Source: Apibacter sp. B3706 (lineage in GTDB: Bacteria > Bacteroidota > Bacteroidia > Flavobacteriales > Weeksellaceae). Taken from it: a DNA stretch of 64,000 nucleotides. The position numbers were made by a program, and so were the translations under genes. The stretch is taken from NCBI RefSeq assembly GCF_011082725.1, contig NZ_CP049715.1, positions 1,240,001 through 1,304,000 of the forward strand, given 5' to 3'. Of the stretch, positions 8,901-17,015 are shown piece after piece. The first letter of the stretch is position 1. Every line of letters begins with the position of its first letter. The notes under the pieces are model-generated. The model had not been told where the DNA came from. It saw only the letters and a program-made list of their open reading frames with translations, and made no database searches.

Positions 8901-11900
8901 CTTTGATTTTATATCTTCCCAATAAACCTGTTTTTTTCTTAATGGTAATCGCAAGGTCTCCATTCAAAAGAGAAGAATTCATTGGATCATTAGCCAACGC
9001 TTGAAATGTAAGCGAAATTTTTTTAGTTTGGCCGGCATTTTCAAAAGTTAATGGATAATAATTTCCTTCCCATTTTTGATGGTAAATGCTGTAGTTAACA
9101 CTTCCCTGTACTGTCTCTTGATCATTATCTAATTTTATCTGCGGTTTCCAACTAATCTTTTTCCAATTCACTTGACTGGGTGAACTCAAAGTAAAATAAA
9201 AGTTTGTCCAATTTTTGCCTTCGGATACAGGTATTTCTAAATTTCCTTGATGAGTTTCGTTCCAATTAAACGTTTTTTCATAAACTATAACTTCTTCGGA
9301 ACGACTGTCATTGGTTTGAATTACTTTTAGCGTAACATTATCAGATGTGATCGGTTTTTCAAAAGTTCCTAATATTACGGCTTTTTTAAAATCACCGACA
9401 CTGGTAGCTACATCCTGTGAAGCTATATGGGAATCTGAGGATGGAAAACGATACATTTTTTGCCCGTCTGGATTTATACTGTTTAAGTCTGCATCAACAA
9501 GGGTAGTTTGTTCGTAGGTTATAATAGGATTCCATTGTACTTGATCAAAGCTTCCATTAGACATTTCCCGGTTTCCGGATTGTACCCGGAAATAAATTTT
9601 ATCTCCTTTTTTTATAGTCTCGGATAATTTTATATTGGCTGGATAATTAGTAAAATCACCTTTGTTTATACTCTTATTCCATTTTTCTTTTCCTTTATAC
9701 TGGATGGCTACCCTTATCCCATCGGCTTTTTCATATTCTTCAGTATCGTAATCCCCCGTAGGTGCTTGCAACTGTACATTTCCTTCTATTCTTATTTTCC
9801 CGTCAAAAGGAGCTTCCCATACTTTTACAACATCATAAAGTGGAGAATTATAAATAAGGTCTTTTTGTTCCTGTGGATCTACTGCAGTGTCGGAACTATC
9901 AATAGTTCCTCCTCCCATAATCGGGCTTGGAGTCAATGAACTTTCTAATGAGAAAGTAGGAATCAAATTTCCATCACTATCTCGGGTAATATGATTAAAA
10001 TATACTTTACCGTTGGATACGAGATCAATTAACCCATCACTGTTTACGTCTGCAAAATAGACGGTTGTAGTAGTATTAGTAGTCCCCCCGCTGACTCCAA
10101 CAGTTGCAGTTCCCAATGAAATTCCTGCTCGGGCAGAGCCACCTCCATTAGAACTGGTTGATTTGGTTTTAGAAAATTTATTTATTCCTTTTATGGCTAT
10201 AGGTTTACCAAATTTTTCACCCTTTAAAGGTGTTGACAATTGAGGCTCGTAGTATAGTGTTCCATTTTTTTGATATACTTTGTCTGCAAGACCGTCACCA
10301 TTAATATCTATAAACGTCGATCTGCCTTCTGTTACACTGGTGGAATAACTGTAATTCGCTCCTATGGTTCCACTGTTGAAAATTATATCTCCATTATAAA
10401 TACCTATTCCCGTATAAATAGATCCTCCATATGAGTTAGTATTACTCAGGTTCAACTTTTCACCTTTTGTTGCCCAAATCTCTTCTTGGTCGCTAAAAGG
10501 AAAATATTTTTCAATAAAATCATCTTCTCCTTCTGTTTTAACATTGTTATAATATTCAAAACGATTTGAAGTAAATTCAATTCCTTGATCATCTTTATGA
10601 ATTATTTTATCTAAGAGTTTTGAATTAAATGCGCCTAATTTATATTGTAATTCATATTCTCTAAGTTTTTTTCCTTCAAAGATAACTTCAACATTTTTTA
10701 GTAATTCATCATGAGAGGTTAAAAAACCATATCGTGCTGTGATTTTTTCTATTTCATCAAATACTCTATCTGAATAAAATTTTACTATTGTATGAGCTTT
10801 TTTTCCTTTATTTCCTGCATGTACCTCTTTAAGATACAAAGCTTTGGAATAAACATCATCATATGAATACTCTTTGGATTCTTCATAAAAATATTCGATC
10901 CAATCTCCATGCAGCTCTTCTACTCTGGATAATTTCCATTCTGAAATTACTTCACGACTTTTTCCTGATATATCGGTAAAAGTTCCTTTAAGAACTCCCC
11001 CATTTCCACCGTAAGTATATTTAACCCCTTTTCTATTGGTAACTTCCCAAGTATAATTTCCCGGATTAGATCCTTTCCTTTGAATGGTAGCAAAGCTCCC
11101 TTCTTTTCTGGAATAAAATAAGCGGTCTGATTTTCGGGCTATTTTTTCTCCTCTGTGGGCTATGGACGTATTTCCATCAGCTCCCAGGGTTACCAACTGG
11201 ATCCCATCCATCATATAGGTTTCGGTTTCTTTTGAGGTATCATATCTCGGTACACCCCAACGGGTATCTACCGTTATACTTGGTATATTCATATCCCAAC
11301 CTTCGCCTAACCATCCGCTTCCCCCATCACTGTTATACTGAATACCTAGAGATGGACTCATTCCATTACGAGCGGGAGGCATTTCAAAAGTATAACTTAA
11401 TGCTGCGGATCCACGATTATTGGCAGTCGGTGCGCTAATTATATTCACCTTTGACAAAGGATCGGCAACCTGGATATCGCTCATGGTTGTGGGAGTAAAA
11501 CCATTAGTTTCCGGTGATTCCGGTACTTGTATCACCCCGTTAATCATATCGGTGAAATGAGTAGTTCGGGATATGATTACTTGATTTTTGGTATCTATAC
11601 TGTCTCGTTCCAAAGCAACCCAATGATGACTTTCCAAATCAAAATAGAAGGTACGGATGTCTTTTTCAGTATAGCCGTTCGGAATTTTGGTGCGGTCGTA
11701 AGCCAACTTGAGTATTGCTCCTTCATTGAAATGCTCTCCATGAGGTAAGAATTTATACCCGTCTGCTTTTCCCGTTACATTTTTCATACCCATCTCCAAT
11801 GCAGGAATGTCAATACTTCTTAATCCTCGAATCAATATTTGCTTGTCACTTAACAGATTCTTACCATTTACACTCAATTCAGCTCCTAAAAGATGTATTT

Positions 11901-12828
11901 TATTATTTGTCTTATCTTTTTTAAACCAAATTTGTTCTTGTGCTGTAAATGATTGCAAGGTATACGAGTAATCTTGTTTTCCGGATACAATTTTGGATTC
12001 TCTTACATTTTTAATTCCTTCGGTAACCAATTCTACAGTGGAAACTTTACCGGAAAGTACAGCTTCAAATTCACCTTGACAGGTAGAAATTTCTGTATTG
12101 TTAATTACTAATTTGCGATCTTTTCCGTCTGCAAAATATCCTTTTACATAGGTATCTCCTCCTTCAAAAGCAAGTGCTTCCCAGGTAATAGTACCTGACG
12201 GAGATTCTTGCTTTTCTACTTCAATTTTTAAGTTCTTTATTTTATATCCGTATCCGGCATCCTGCGGAATAGCAAATTGAATCGTGTTATCACCGGTTTT
12301 CAGCCAATCTGAATTTATTTCTTCTTTTTGATGAGTCCATCCGGAATATTTTTTCACTAAATATCCTCCCCTGCTCATTCGGTCGTTGATACTTTTGGAA
12401 ATACCGTTTTTATCGGAAACTCCATACAATTCATAAGTCAAATATACTTTTTGATCTTGCTGCGGTTTTTGATCCAGATTTATCGTGAAAATATTATCTT
12501 CAGGATTATCAAAAATTTTATTCTCTAAAGTACCGATTACTCCTTCTGTAATATTGGAGCTGTAAAGGATAGACTTTGAAGTGATTAATTTTTCTGATTT
12601 ACTATTTTTTTGGGTTTCCTCACCTTTACTCATCACCGATTTTTGAGGGTGACCTAATTCAGAATTCGCATCAACAGTTTCCGAATGCTTAGTATGGGTT
12701 AAACGTTTCTCCCTTATTTTATATTTCCTATGTTCAATTAAAGGAATATATGGAGAAAAGCTCTGTAATGCCATCGTGGATAGTAACACGAGTGATACAA
12801 AACGGGCTTGCTTTGAATTTAATTTCAT
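2938..12828 (-). CDS. Giant SpvB / FG-GAP / YD-repeat / RHS polymorphic toxin
   Basis: This 3296-residue protein begins with a probable signal sequence (about 1-27, FVSLVLLSTMALQSFSP). An SpvB-type region follows at about 440-600 (SLGIQYNSDGGSGWLGEGWD). At least six FG-GAP/VCBS-like D-x-N-x-D-G-x-x-D loops lie near 839, 929, 1529, 1634, 1717 and 1809. YD repeats run from about 2100 to 2850. The RHS core lies at about 2980-3109 (YYYHPDHLGSSSYI, then ARYYNPRESVW and NPVKLVDPNGKQ) and carries the two DP motifs of the self-cleaving aspartyl site known in TcC/RHS proteins. A 187-residue tip starts at residue 3110 (base 3501); its first half is Gly/Ala-rich and its end basic, with no recognised toxin motif. 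The layout resembles insecticidal Tc components B and C fused. It has no T9SS tail, so its export route is unclear. It sits 24 bp behind the T9SS gene at 12853-15930. Confidence 0.9.
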   Translation of the reverse strand: MKLNSKQARFVSLVLLSTMALQSFSPYIPLIEHRKYKIREKRLTHTKHSETVDANSELGHPQKSVMSKGEETQKNSKSEKLITSKSILYSSNITEGVIGTLENKIFDNPEDNIFTINLDQKPQQDQKVYLTYELYGVSDKNGISKSINDRMSRGGYLVKKYSGWTHQKEEINSDWLKTGDNTIQFAIPQDAGYGYKIKNLKIEVEKQESPSGTITWEALAFEGGDTYVKGYFADGKDRKLVINNTEISTCQGEFEAVLSGKVSTVELVTEGIKNVRESKIVSGKQDYSYTLQSFTAQEQIWFKKDKTNNKIHLLGAELSVNGKNLLSDKQILIRGLRSIDIPALEMGMKNVTGKADGYKFLPHGEHFNEGAILKLAYDRTKIPNGYTEKDIRTFYFDLESHHWVALERDSIDTKNQVIISRTTHFTDMINGVIQVPESPETNGFTPTTMSDIQVADPLSKVNIISAPTANNRGSAALSYTFEMPPARNGMSPSLGIQYNSDGGSGWLGEGWDMNIPSITVDTRWGVPRYDTSKETETYMMDGIQLVTLGADGNTSIAHRGEKIARKSDRLFYSRKEGSFATIQRKGSNPGNYTWEVTNRKGVKYTYGGNGGVLKGTFTDISGKSREVISEWKLSRVEELHGDWIEYFYEESKEYSYDDVYSKALYLKEVHAGNKGKKAHTIVKFYSDRVFDEIEKITARYGFLTSHDELLKNVEVIFEGKKLREYELQYKLGAFNSKLLDKIIHKDDQGIEFTSNRFEYYNNVKTEGEDDFIEKYFPFSDQEEIWATKGEKLNLSNTNSYGGSIYTGIGIYNGDIIFNSGTIGANYSYSTSVTEGRSTFIDINGDGLADKVYQKNGTLYYEPQLSTPLKGEKFGKPIAIKGINKFSKTKSTSSNGGGSARAGISLGTATVGVSGGTTNTTTTVYFADVNSDGLIDLVSNGKVYFNHITRDSDGNLIPTFSLESSLTPSPIMGGGTIDSSDTAVDPQEQKDLIYNSPLYDVVKVWEAPFDGKIRIEGNVQLQAPTGDYDTEEYEKADGIRVAIQYKGKEKWNKSINKGDFTNYPANIKLSETIKKGDKIYFRVQSGNREMSNGSFDQVQWNPIITYEQTTLVDADLNSINPDGQKMYRFPSSDSHIASQDVATSVGDFKKAVILGTFEKPITSDNVTLKVIQTNDSRSEEVIVYEKTFNWNETHQGNLEIPVSEGKNWTNFYFTLSSPSQVNWKKISWKPQIKLDNDQETVQGSVNYSIYHQKWEGNYYPLTFENAGQTKKISLTFQALANDPMNSSLLNGDLAITIKKKTGLLGRYKIKVENGIVVTPPLTDLKVEANGALTENIWVEAFTKDATIIKNLKALSFTLQAENGLPTTGYANVFIKDSDKGFGPMYRGWGQFIYNANSGRYARPIDEKELQLPQDEKADMDPRTMIFIPMGLDNETKSYWTGADRYVYTKDSSMSASRLGEKEVKLTNPLEGLSSKSSSTGSCIQGSSAVGVKLMSKSKNTTKQAGASFGVGVNYNDSEGSDETTLSFSDMNGDGYPDIITKNKIQFTNSRGGFDGEVIDSRNGFTGNHRSTSTSQAYGLGANPITAVSIYNKLTGGEKQNSRDSKASQVGISAVNLSFSAPKMHEKVEHTLLDINGDGLPDKLYKNGTVRLNLGYSFTPELVWDIFDIQRASSKTISGGADLGIDIIPKSDDKASSSFAGGVNVTSVTNKPTFKFIDLNNDGLLDKVYIEEGKVRVSQNLGLNFDAEREWPQLTQIAKSTSVSVSTNVAYTLNIVIPLLIAPTLKISLNPGLNASNSTGQTLFEIKDVDGDGYPDMVWTDKSGNIKVKRSLIGKVNKLSKVYNSIGGKYMLDYSRSEATYEHPGGKWVLSSVEINDGIHDDGANNRMEYRYLEGKQDRHEREFLGFGKVEKISVDTENDNQIYRKTIDEYDVSNYYNSGNLLKTTITDAQGKKYAQTENTYYQYSVKQNGKNDYSFISKNLCSDNEASFTPLKYTRNLIFEGKNQGIETNESAYIYDLSKNYGEISQFTYSDKGNLGEDAKSTNFNYVTKIQYASNPDKNVFGLPSMVSVQDNRNRYLRKIEAQYDLNFANHLTQVYQQLDSKDRWRLGAETDIEYDKYGNIIKKTLPANHKGERMWYKYRYDREYHMYVERIDDAFGYTSLLENYDYRYGIPLTSKDINGYFTETTIDNLGRIETITGPNELELDLPYTIKYKYNPSVVLNSDGDIENPAYAITYHYNPQHPTDDIKTISFVDGVGRTLQVKKDAVITHTDANGSNPQDEKVLIVSGRTMLDPFGRVVKTYYPITEDSTQARIFNREFDKVSPTISKYDIMDRTVVTILPDSATNTTEYTINPTERQQVTIVTDAMGGKQKTYVNGSGLTVKTEQLSGPSGVITTLYKYDGINQLYEVKDTEGQITFSDYDMAGRRRILRHPSIGEILLKYDPSGNLIVHQKMDEGEKRTTYEYEYNRLKSISYFSDYDFIPNPQNNVTYHYGNKNAKYNRVGRVSLVEDATGAQEYKYGTLGEITEVRRTVIIPNQAIATYVTQTKYDTWNKLEQIIYPDQEKVDYIYNTAGLLTGIRGSKAYSYDYVNKIGYDKFEQRNYLKYCNGSETTYTYDPERRRLSDLQVWVSPKTQGGVVRNQIINNKYTYDAVSNILSVFNGSPLPENNKNNPGGQMKHDYAYDGLYRLIQANGTYTGADAKTASYTLEMSYDNLHNIITKKQHLSQNDIMFQGGLKAGYELEYTYNGYYKNQIQSILEENYRREEGQPEEKRIEEKNYEYEFTGNLIYVSTDLEKKDLNSSSKTHERKLLWDEENRLLALYDNGFVSNYIYDASGERVIKISGESEQVYINSLFSGGRTETTDFTAYINPYFVVSPNGKYTKHYYIGSQRIVSKLGDIESFGADPRRIEYAGASLPRVTINWKEKYKTSLETIKRNYAHFEVPYNGKDNDDYVNGEGFCCSQNTALRAGIGIGNVNYEKMQYYYHPDHLGSSSYITNLDGEIVQHVEYVPFGEVFIEERNNSWNSPYLFNGKELDEETGLYYYGARYYNPRESVWLSADPLSGYNPNNETEHYIDGQHNGGVYNSFNLNTNIYCYHNPVKLVDPNGKQAIAGALIGAMVDYGVQVGVNYIEGKRGIEAWTDIDYKSIAVSAGAGALSAGIAIAAKAKNVGKVGTAIIELATDTGISVASQAINEGEVSAGETVVDVAIGQIAGQVAGKLLKNTKTAKSLQIEVNTQKNIARGKSNTVPKSKADVKGAQKKLDVYGAKRTTSASTIASGVGTETIKQMENNNEHKKE
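3504..3710 (-). repeat. RHS-core repeat, copy in full-length gene
   Basis: This 207-bp stretch encodes YYYGARYYNPRESVW through VDPNGKQ of the main RHS gene. It is near-identical to 361-567 and similar to 2216-2404, and would be the homology tract through which a cassette tip could replace the resident one. Confidence 0.85.
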
Positions 12829-12852
12829 AATAATGTACTTATTTATAGTAAT

Positions 12853-15800
12853 TTAGTTTATTGAAATCTTTTTAGTAAATTCACCTTCCTCGGAAAATAT
12901 TTTTACTATATATACCCCTTTGGAAAGTCCGGTAAGATCGAAGGTATGTTCAGTATCAATTTTGTTCATATGTTTATTAAAAACCATATTTCCTGAAAAA
13001 TCGAATACTGTAATCATAATTCCGGATGGTTGTTTTAATTTAATAGTTCCGGTTATTTCTGATTTGTTTTTAAAATCTTTATAATAAAATTGAACATTTT
13101 TATTGGTTTTAACCGGTATGTCTTGATTATCTGTTTCTTCCTCTTTTGTACAATCATCTTTCAAAATAATTGTTTGTTCCAAAATACTTTTAGATAGATT
13201 TTCGGATTTTGGATAAGAATGAGCCCCTTGATACTTCCAATAATTGGGTTGAGATTCATTAAATCCGTCCGTGTTTCTTATATTATAAACACCTCCCACA
13301 TTATTGTTTAATTTTATTGCAAAAAAATGATAAAGGGTAATATATTCCGTATAAAAAGTTTCACCGTTTATTTTATAGTATACTTTATACGGCGATTGTT
13401 TTTCATTAAAGTCTTTATATATTTGAATACGATCTCCCTCCTTAACTACAACATCTGCTAAAGGAGTGTTACTTTTTACATAGTCTTTTATTATATATAT
13501 GCGTCCTTGATTGATTTCAAATCCTGCATGGATTGTAATGTCGGCTACTGAATTCGATCTCGGATTAAGAGTTAATCCCATCTGGAAATTTTGATTGGTA
13601 CCTTTAATAGTTGTTTCAAAAAATCCTCCTCTATCCCAATCGATACTTTGTACACTATGTGCTTTTGCTTCTACACCGGTAGAATCGGATAGAATATTGA
13701 AACCGCCCAATTCTTTTAATCTTAATGTGTATTCACCGGTTGAAAGTCCGCTTAAATTTAAATCTTTACCATAAAATACCCCGGATTTTTTTACTTCCTT
13801 ATCATTTTTATCGATTAGTTCATATTCAAATCCTTCATCTCCTCTAAGAATTTTCACTTGTACGGATCCGTCATTATTACTATGAGAAGAAGCATCACAG
13901 GTTGGATTGCTTTTATTTATTTTAGCAATTATATTGGTTGGTCGGTATCCGAAAGTAAACACAATTTTTCCGTTGCGATTCGTTTCAAAAAATACATTAT
14001 TAAAAATTATTTTTTGTCTGTATGGATCGTATTCATCCGACAAATAAAAATCGGTATTTTCTAATTTAAAATCTCCTATTCCGGATCGGTCAATTAAGAG
14101 ATACGTTTTTCCGTCTTTATATTCCGAGAATTCTTCCGCCCGATGTTGAGTATATCCTAATTCAACTTTGTTACCGCTATAAACAAATCCTCCAGTCCTC
14201 ACATCTTTGACAATCGATTCTAAATTCCACTTGTACATGACCAGACTGACATGGAATTGTTTATCTATATCTTCTTTATCCAAAGGTATATTTGGAGAAT
14301 CTAACCCGGGAATAGGGGGGGCATATCCGTTAAATCGTATGATAAAATCATCTTTAGTTTTATCGATTTGTACCCGATCTCCTACATTTACTTTGTGGTT
14401 GATATAGTGTGTTACTATACCTCTAATAACGGTAAATACTTTTCCTTGATGGTCTATAAATACTCCATAATCAGCACTTGGTTTTTGCTGATTTGTAACC
14501 TCTTTTGTCCCGAACTTTAACATAACTCCTCCATAAGGATTGCCTAAGGTTAAAGAGGCATGACCATCATATCCTTTTAAGGGTTTTTGAGTATACATGA
14601 TCGCTGTCTCGGAATCTTTGCTTCGATCATTAACCATTTTCACTTGGGAAAATTTGAATTTTTCTTTTACTGCCTCGAAATTATCCGGCACATTCCAGGA
14701 TACATCTTTTATATTATCCTTAATTACATAACTTTTGAAATTTATTAACCAACGCCGATTCATAATATTCATTCCGGCTATGCTTTCTATCTGAGATGTT
14801 TTAATATCTTTGTTATTATCTCCCCAAATTAAATATTCGGTATCAAACAAGGAATTAGCCGGGAAGTTTTCAATAACCAATAATTTATTTCTATTTGGTA
14901 AATTATAATTATTAGCTTCATCATATGAATCTCCTTCTGCTGAATAGGTGAAATAAGGGCTTTCTTCATAGGATGTGGTACTTCTGCGTTGATATAATCC
15001 ACTTATATCATCTCTGTAAATACCTGTTACTCGATGATTATACATTGCATTCTCATCTTTGTCCCAAAGTAATCGATTATAACTATCTATTAAGGAATTT
15101 TCTAACATAAAACCGTATTTTAAGGCTAAATACGATTCTACTTTAATTTTTTCAAGCGGATTTAATATACGATCGTACATGATTAATTCCGGCATGTACG
15201 CTCTATATATTGTGTTAGGATCAAAAAGATCTGTATTATAAGTCGAATTATTATATTTATTGAATGAATAAAATTTCTCACCGATGGATAAGGTAGAACT
15301 CATTCTTTCACCCCATACGTTAGTTGCACGTTTATTTGCACGAAAATAGGTGAACAAACGCATGGTCTTTTCTTGATAAGCCGTTAAATCTGAATTTGAA
15401 TTTCCGTTTGGGTGATACATTAAATCATAGCCTTCGTCGGAACCATAGTCTAAAATTCCTTTGTTGCTTTCATTACTGTGTATAATTTTATCTTTATTTA
15501 AGACAAATCCTTTTCCTTCAACTCCGTTAAGTGTAAAAATATAATCCGGATATTCAAATTTACTTCCAAGTATACTAGCTTCAGCATAAGTACCTAGAAT
15601 AGTGGCAGTGGATAAATTTCCACTTTTAATTTGAATTTCTTTACTGGAGCTTGGATTAGTTAAGAGTATCGATGGATTAAAATTAATGGATCTCCCGAAT
15701 GGATTCCATTCAACAATATACTCTCCACCGCTATCATAGTAATTAAGACTTAAAGAGTCTCCTGAAAAATCTTTCCAAAGATATCTACCATTTAGATTCT

Positions 15801-15930
15801 TTGTTTCAGGGACTGTTTTCATCCATAAGACAGCGCCCGGTACTCCACCAGGCCCGACAATTCTACTTTTTTGTGCTGTGATAAATATAGAATTTATCCC
15901 TATAAGCATTATCAAGTATAATTTTCTCAT
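12853..15930 (-). CDS. Large secreted protein with DUF8202-like region and T9SS sorting tail
   Basis: This 1025-residue protein has a signal peptide at 1-20 (MRKLYLIMLIGINSIFITAQ). A region near 240-400 reads ELIMYDRIL, then ESYLALKYG, LLWDKDENAMYN and GIYRDDISGLYQRRS, the pattern of the DUF8202 domain of Bacteroidetes surface proteins. Beta-rich repeats follow. The last ~70 residues (YYKDFKN, then SKGVYIVKIFSEEGEFTKKI) form a type A T9SS sorting domain, which directs passage through the outer membrane and usually surface attachment or release. It is the first gene of the RHS operon, 24 bp upstream of the giant RHS gene, so it may be a surface partner or carrier for it. That link rests on position only. 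Confidence 0.85.
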   Translation of the reverse strand: MRKLYLIMLIGINSIFITAQKSRIVGPGGVPGAVLWMKTVPETKNLNGRYLWKDFSGDSLSLNYYDSGGEYIVEWNPFGRSINFNPSILLTNPSSSKEIQIKSGNLSTATILGTYAEASILGSKFEYPDYIFTLNGVEGKGFVLNKDKIIHSNESNKGILDYGSDEGYDLMYHPNGNSNSDLTAYQEKTMRLFTYFRANKRATNVWGERMSSTLSIGEKFYSFNKYNNSTYNTDLFDPNTIYRAYMPELIMYDRILNPLEKIKVESYLALKYGFMLENSLIDSYNRLLWDKDENAMYNHRVTGIYRDDISGLYQRRSTTSYEESPYFTYSAEGDSYDEANNYNLPNRNKLLVIENFPANSLFDTEYLIWGDNNKDIKTSQIESIAGMNIMNRRWLINFKSYVIKDNIKDVSWNVPDNFEAVKEKFKFSQVKMVNDRSKDSETAIMYTQKPLKGYDGHASLTLGNPYGGVMLKFGTKEVTNQQKPSADYGVFIDHQGKVFTVIRGIVTHYINHKVNVGDRVQIDKTKDDFIIRFNGYAPPIPGLDSPNIPLDKEDIDKQFHVSLVMYKWNLESIVKDVRTGGFVYSGNKVELGYTQHRAEEFSEYKDGKTYLLIDRSGIGDFKLENTDFYLSDEYDPYRQKIIFNNVFFETNRNGKIVFTFGYRPTNIIAKINKSNPTCDASSHSNNDGSVQVKILRGDEGFEYELIDKNDKEVKKSGVFYGKDLNLSGLSTGEYTLRLKELGGFNILSDSTGVEAKAHSVQSIDWDRGGFFETTIKGTNQNFQMGLTLNPRSNSVADITIHAGFEINQGRIYIIKDYVKSNTPLADVVVKEGDRIQIYKDFNEKQSPYKVYYKINGETFYTEYITLYHFFAIKLNNNVGGVYNIRNTDGFNESQPNYWKYQGAHSYPKSENLSKSILEQTIILKDDCTKEEETDNQDIPVKTNKNVQFYYKDFKNKSEITGTIKLKQPSGIMITVFDFSGNMVFNKHMNKIDTEHTFDLTGLSKGVYIVKIFSEEGEFTKKISIN

Positions 15931-15959
15931 AGTAGTATGATTATTTTTATTTAAAGCGA

Positions 15960-15967
15960 CAAATATA
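15960..15967 (-). promoter_or_regulatory. Candidate -7 box for the T9SS/RHS operon
   Basis: Read on the minus strand this is TATATTTG, matching TAnnTTTG, 30 bp before the ATG at 15930. No clear TTG lies at the usual upstream distance, so the call is moderate. The divergent spacer 15931-16239 holds nothing else I recognise apart from the plus-strand box at 16219-16226. Confidence 0.45.
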
Positions 15968-16218
15968 TTATTTTATTTTTATTAAATATATACATAATCG
16001 TTTTACAATTAAAAAAATCAATATTTTTAATTAATTATATTGTAGAATTGATAATTTTAAATTTAATAGACATAATAGACATAATATAAATTATTGTCTA
16101 TTAAAATTTTGTATCAAAATATTTTTATAGAACCAACTTTTTTTATGATAAAATATATGAAGCGGTATTCGTAAGTTTCGTACTTGCACTAGTTGTAGTA
16201 TAAAAAAAAGATATTATG

Positions 16219-16226
16219 TAATTTTG
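16219..16226 (+). promoter_or_regulatory. Candidate -7 box for the DUF6348-like gene
   Basis: TAATTTTG matches TAnnTTTG and ends 13 bp before the ATG at 16240. A TTG lies at 16193-16195, giving a 23-bp spacer, slightly long for the Bacteroidetes consensus. Confidence 0.4.
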
Positions 16227-16239
16227 AAAAAAATAATCT

Positions 16240-16875
16240 ATGTCACCTCAAGAAATTCTCGCTAATATGCTTCTTGCTCATGACCTACCCAGCATTGAAT
16301 ATAAAGACTGGCTTTTGGTTGATGAACAACTTCCTGCCATGCGTGCTGAAACATTTGATTTTAAAGAATATGAAAATGGAGCCGGTATACGTTTAGATAT
16401 AACCTTACTTTTAGCCAGTAAAAAAACTATCTCGGAAAGCTACTTAGGTATTGGTAAAAATAAAATTAGTGCCATACAAAATGCTTTTCAAAATTTTGTA
16501 ACTAATTCATTTCATGTGTTATTATCTGCTTTTTGGCAGATTACAAATGATGATCAAATTGGAATTGAAGAATGGGAAATCAAAGGCAAAAAATGGAAGG
16601 TATATATCGGTAATTTTGGGTGCAAAGGCGATTTCAATATTCCCGAGAATTTATTTAAAATCATAGAGGAACAAATTCAAGAGGAAAATCTAGAGGAAGA
16701 TTTATATTGGCTTCGCATCTATTATGCTAATGTAAACAGCCGAGAGATTATGATTGAAACTTTAAAAAATAATGAAGTATGGCCGGAAATGGAAAATAAA
16801 TTAAAAACAGTTGCATGGGACAGTTCCGATAAATTTTACAGTCTAAGAAATTTTATAATATTGAAGCGTAAGTAA
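16240..16875 (+). CDS. DUF6348-like protein
   Basis: This is a 211-residue soluble protein with no signal peptide or membrane segment. Its features (MLLAHDLPSIEYKDWLLVD at the N-terminus, LDITLLLASKKTISESYLGI in the middle, and a C-terminal LYWLRIYYANVNSREIMIE followed by W-x(10)-W) resemble the DUF6348 family as I remember it; the assignment is tentative. The function is unknown. It is divergent from the T9SS/RHS operon and precedes leuS, which has its own promoter box. Related proteins can occur near polymorphic toxins, but nothing in the sequence ties it to the RHS genes. Confidence 0.55.
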   Translation: MSPQEILANMLLAHDLPSIEYKDWLLVDEQLPAMRAETFDFKEYENGAGIRLDITLLLASKKTISESYLGIGKNKISAIQNAFQNFVTNSFHVLLSAFWQITNDDQIGIEEWEIKGKKWKVYIGNFGCKGDFNIPENLFKIIEEQIQEENLEEDLYWLRIYYANVNSREIMIETLKNNEVWPEMENKLKTVAWDSSDKFYSLRNFIILKRK

Positions 16876-16983
16876 GTTTGTAAGAATTATTATATATATT
16901 TCATATCATATATCCTCTTTCACTATTGAAATTAATACGTATGCTTTGAGCTGAAATACAATTTTAAAAATTGAATAAATCAT

Positions 16984-16991
16984 TACCTTTG
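16984..16991 (+). promoter_or_regulatory. -7 promoter box of leuS
   Basis: TACCTTTG fits TAnnTTTG and lies 24 bp before ATG 17016. It falls inside the longer frame that could begin at TTG 16971, which is why the internal ATG is preferred as the start. No good TTG is visible at -33. Confidence 0.6.
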
Positions 16992-17015
16992 CAAAAAATT
17001 AATTCAATTTTACCC

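Noticed and set aside
8696-9004. Plus-strand 102-codon frame within the giant RHS gene
   Set aside because: It is antisense to well-supported coding sequence and has no recognisable features.
16971-17015. Longer leuS start at TTG 16971
   Set aside because: The promoter box TACCTTTG lies inside it and the family begins at the internal ATG 17016.
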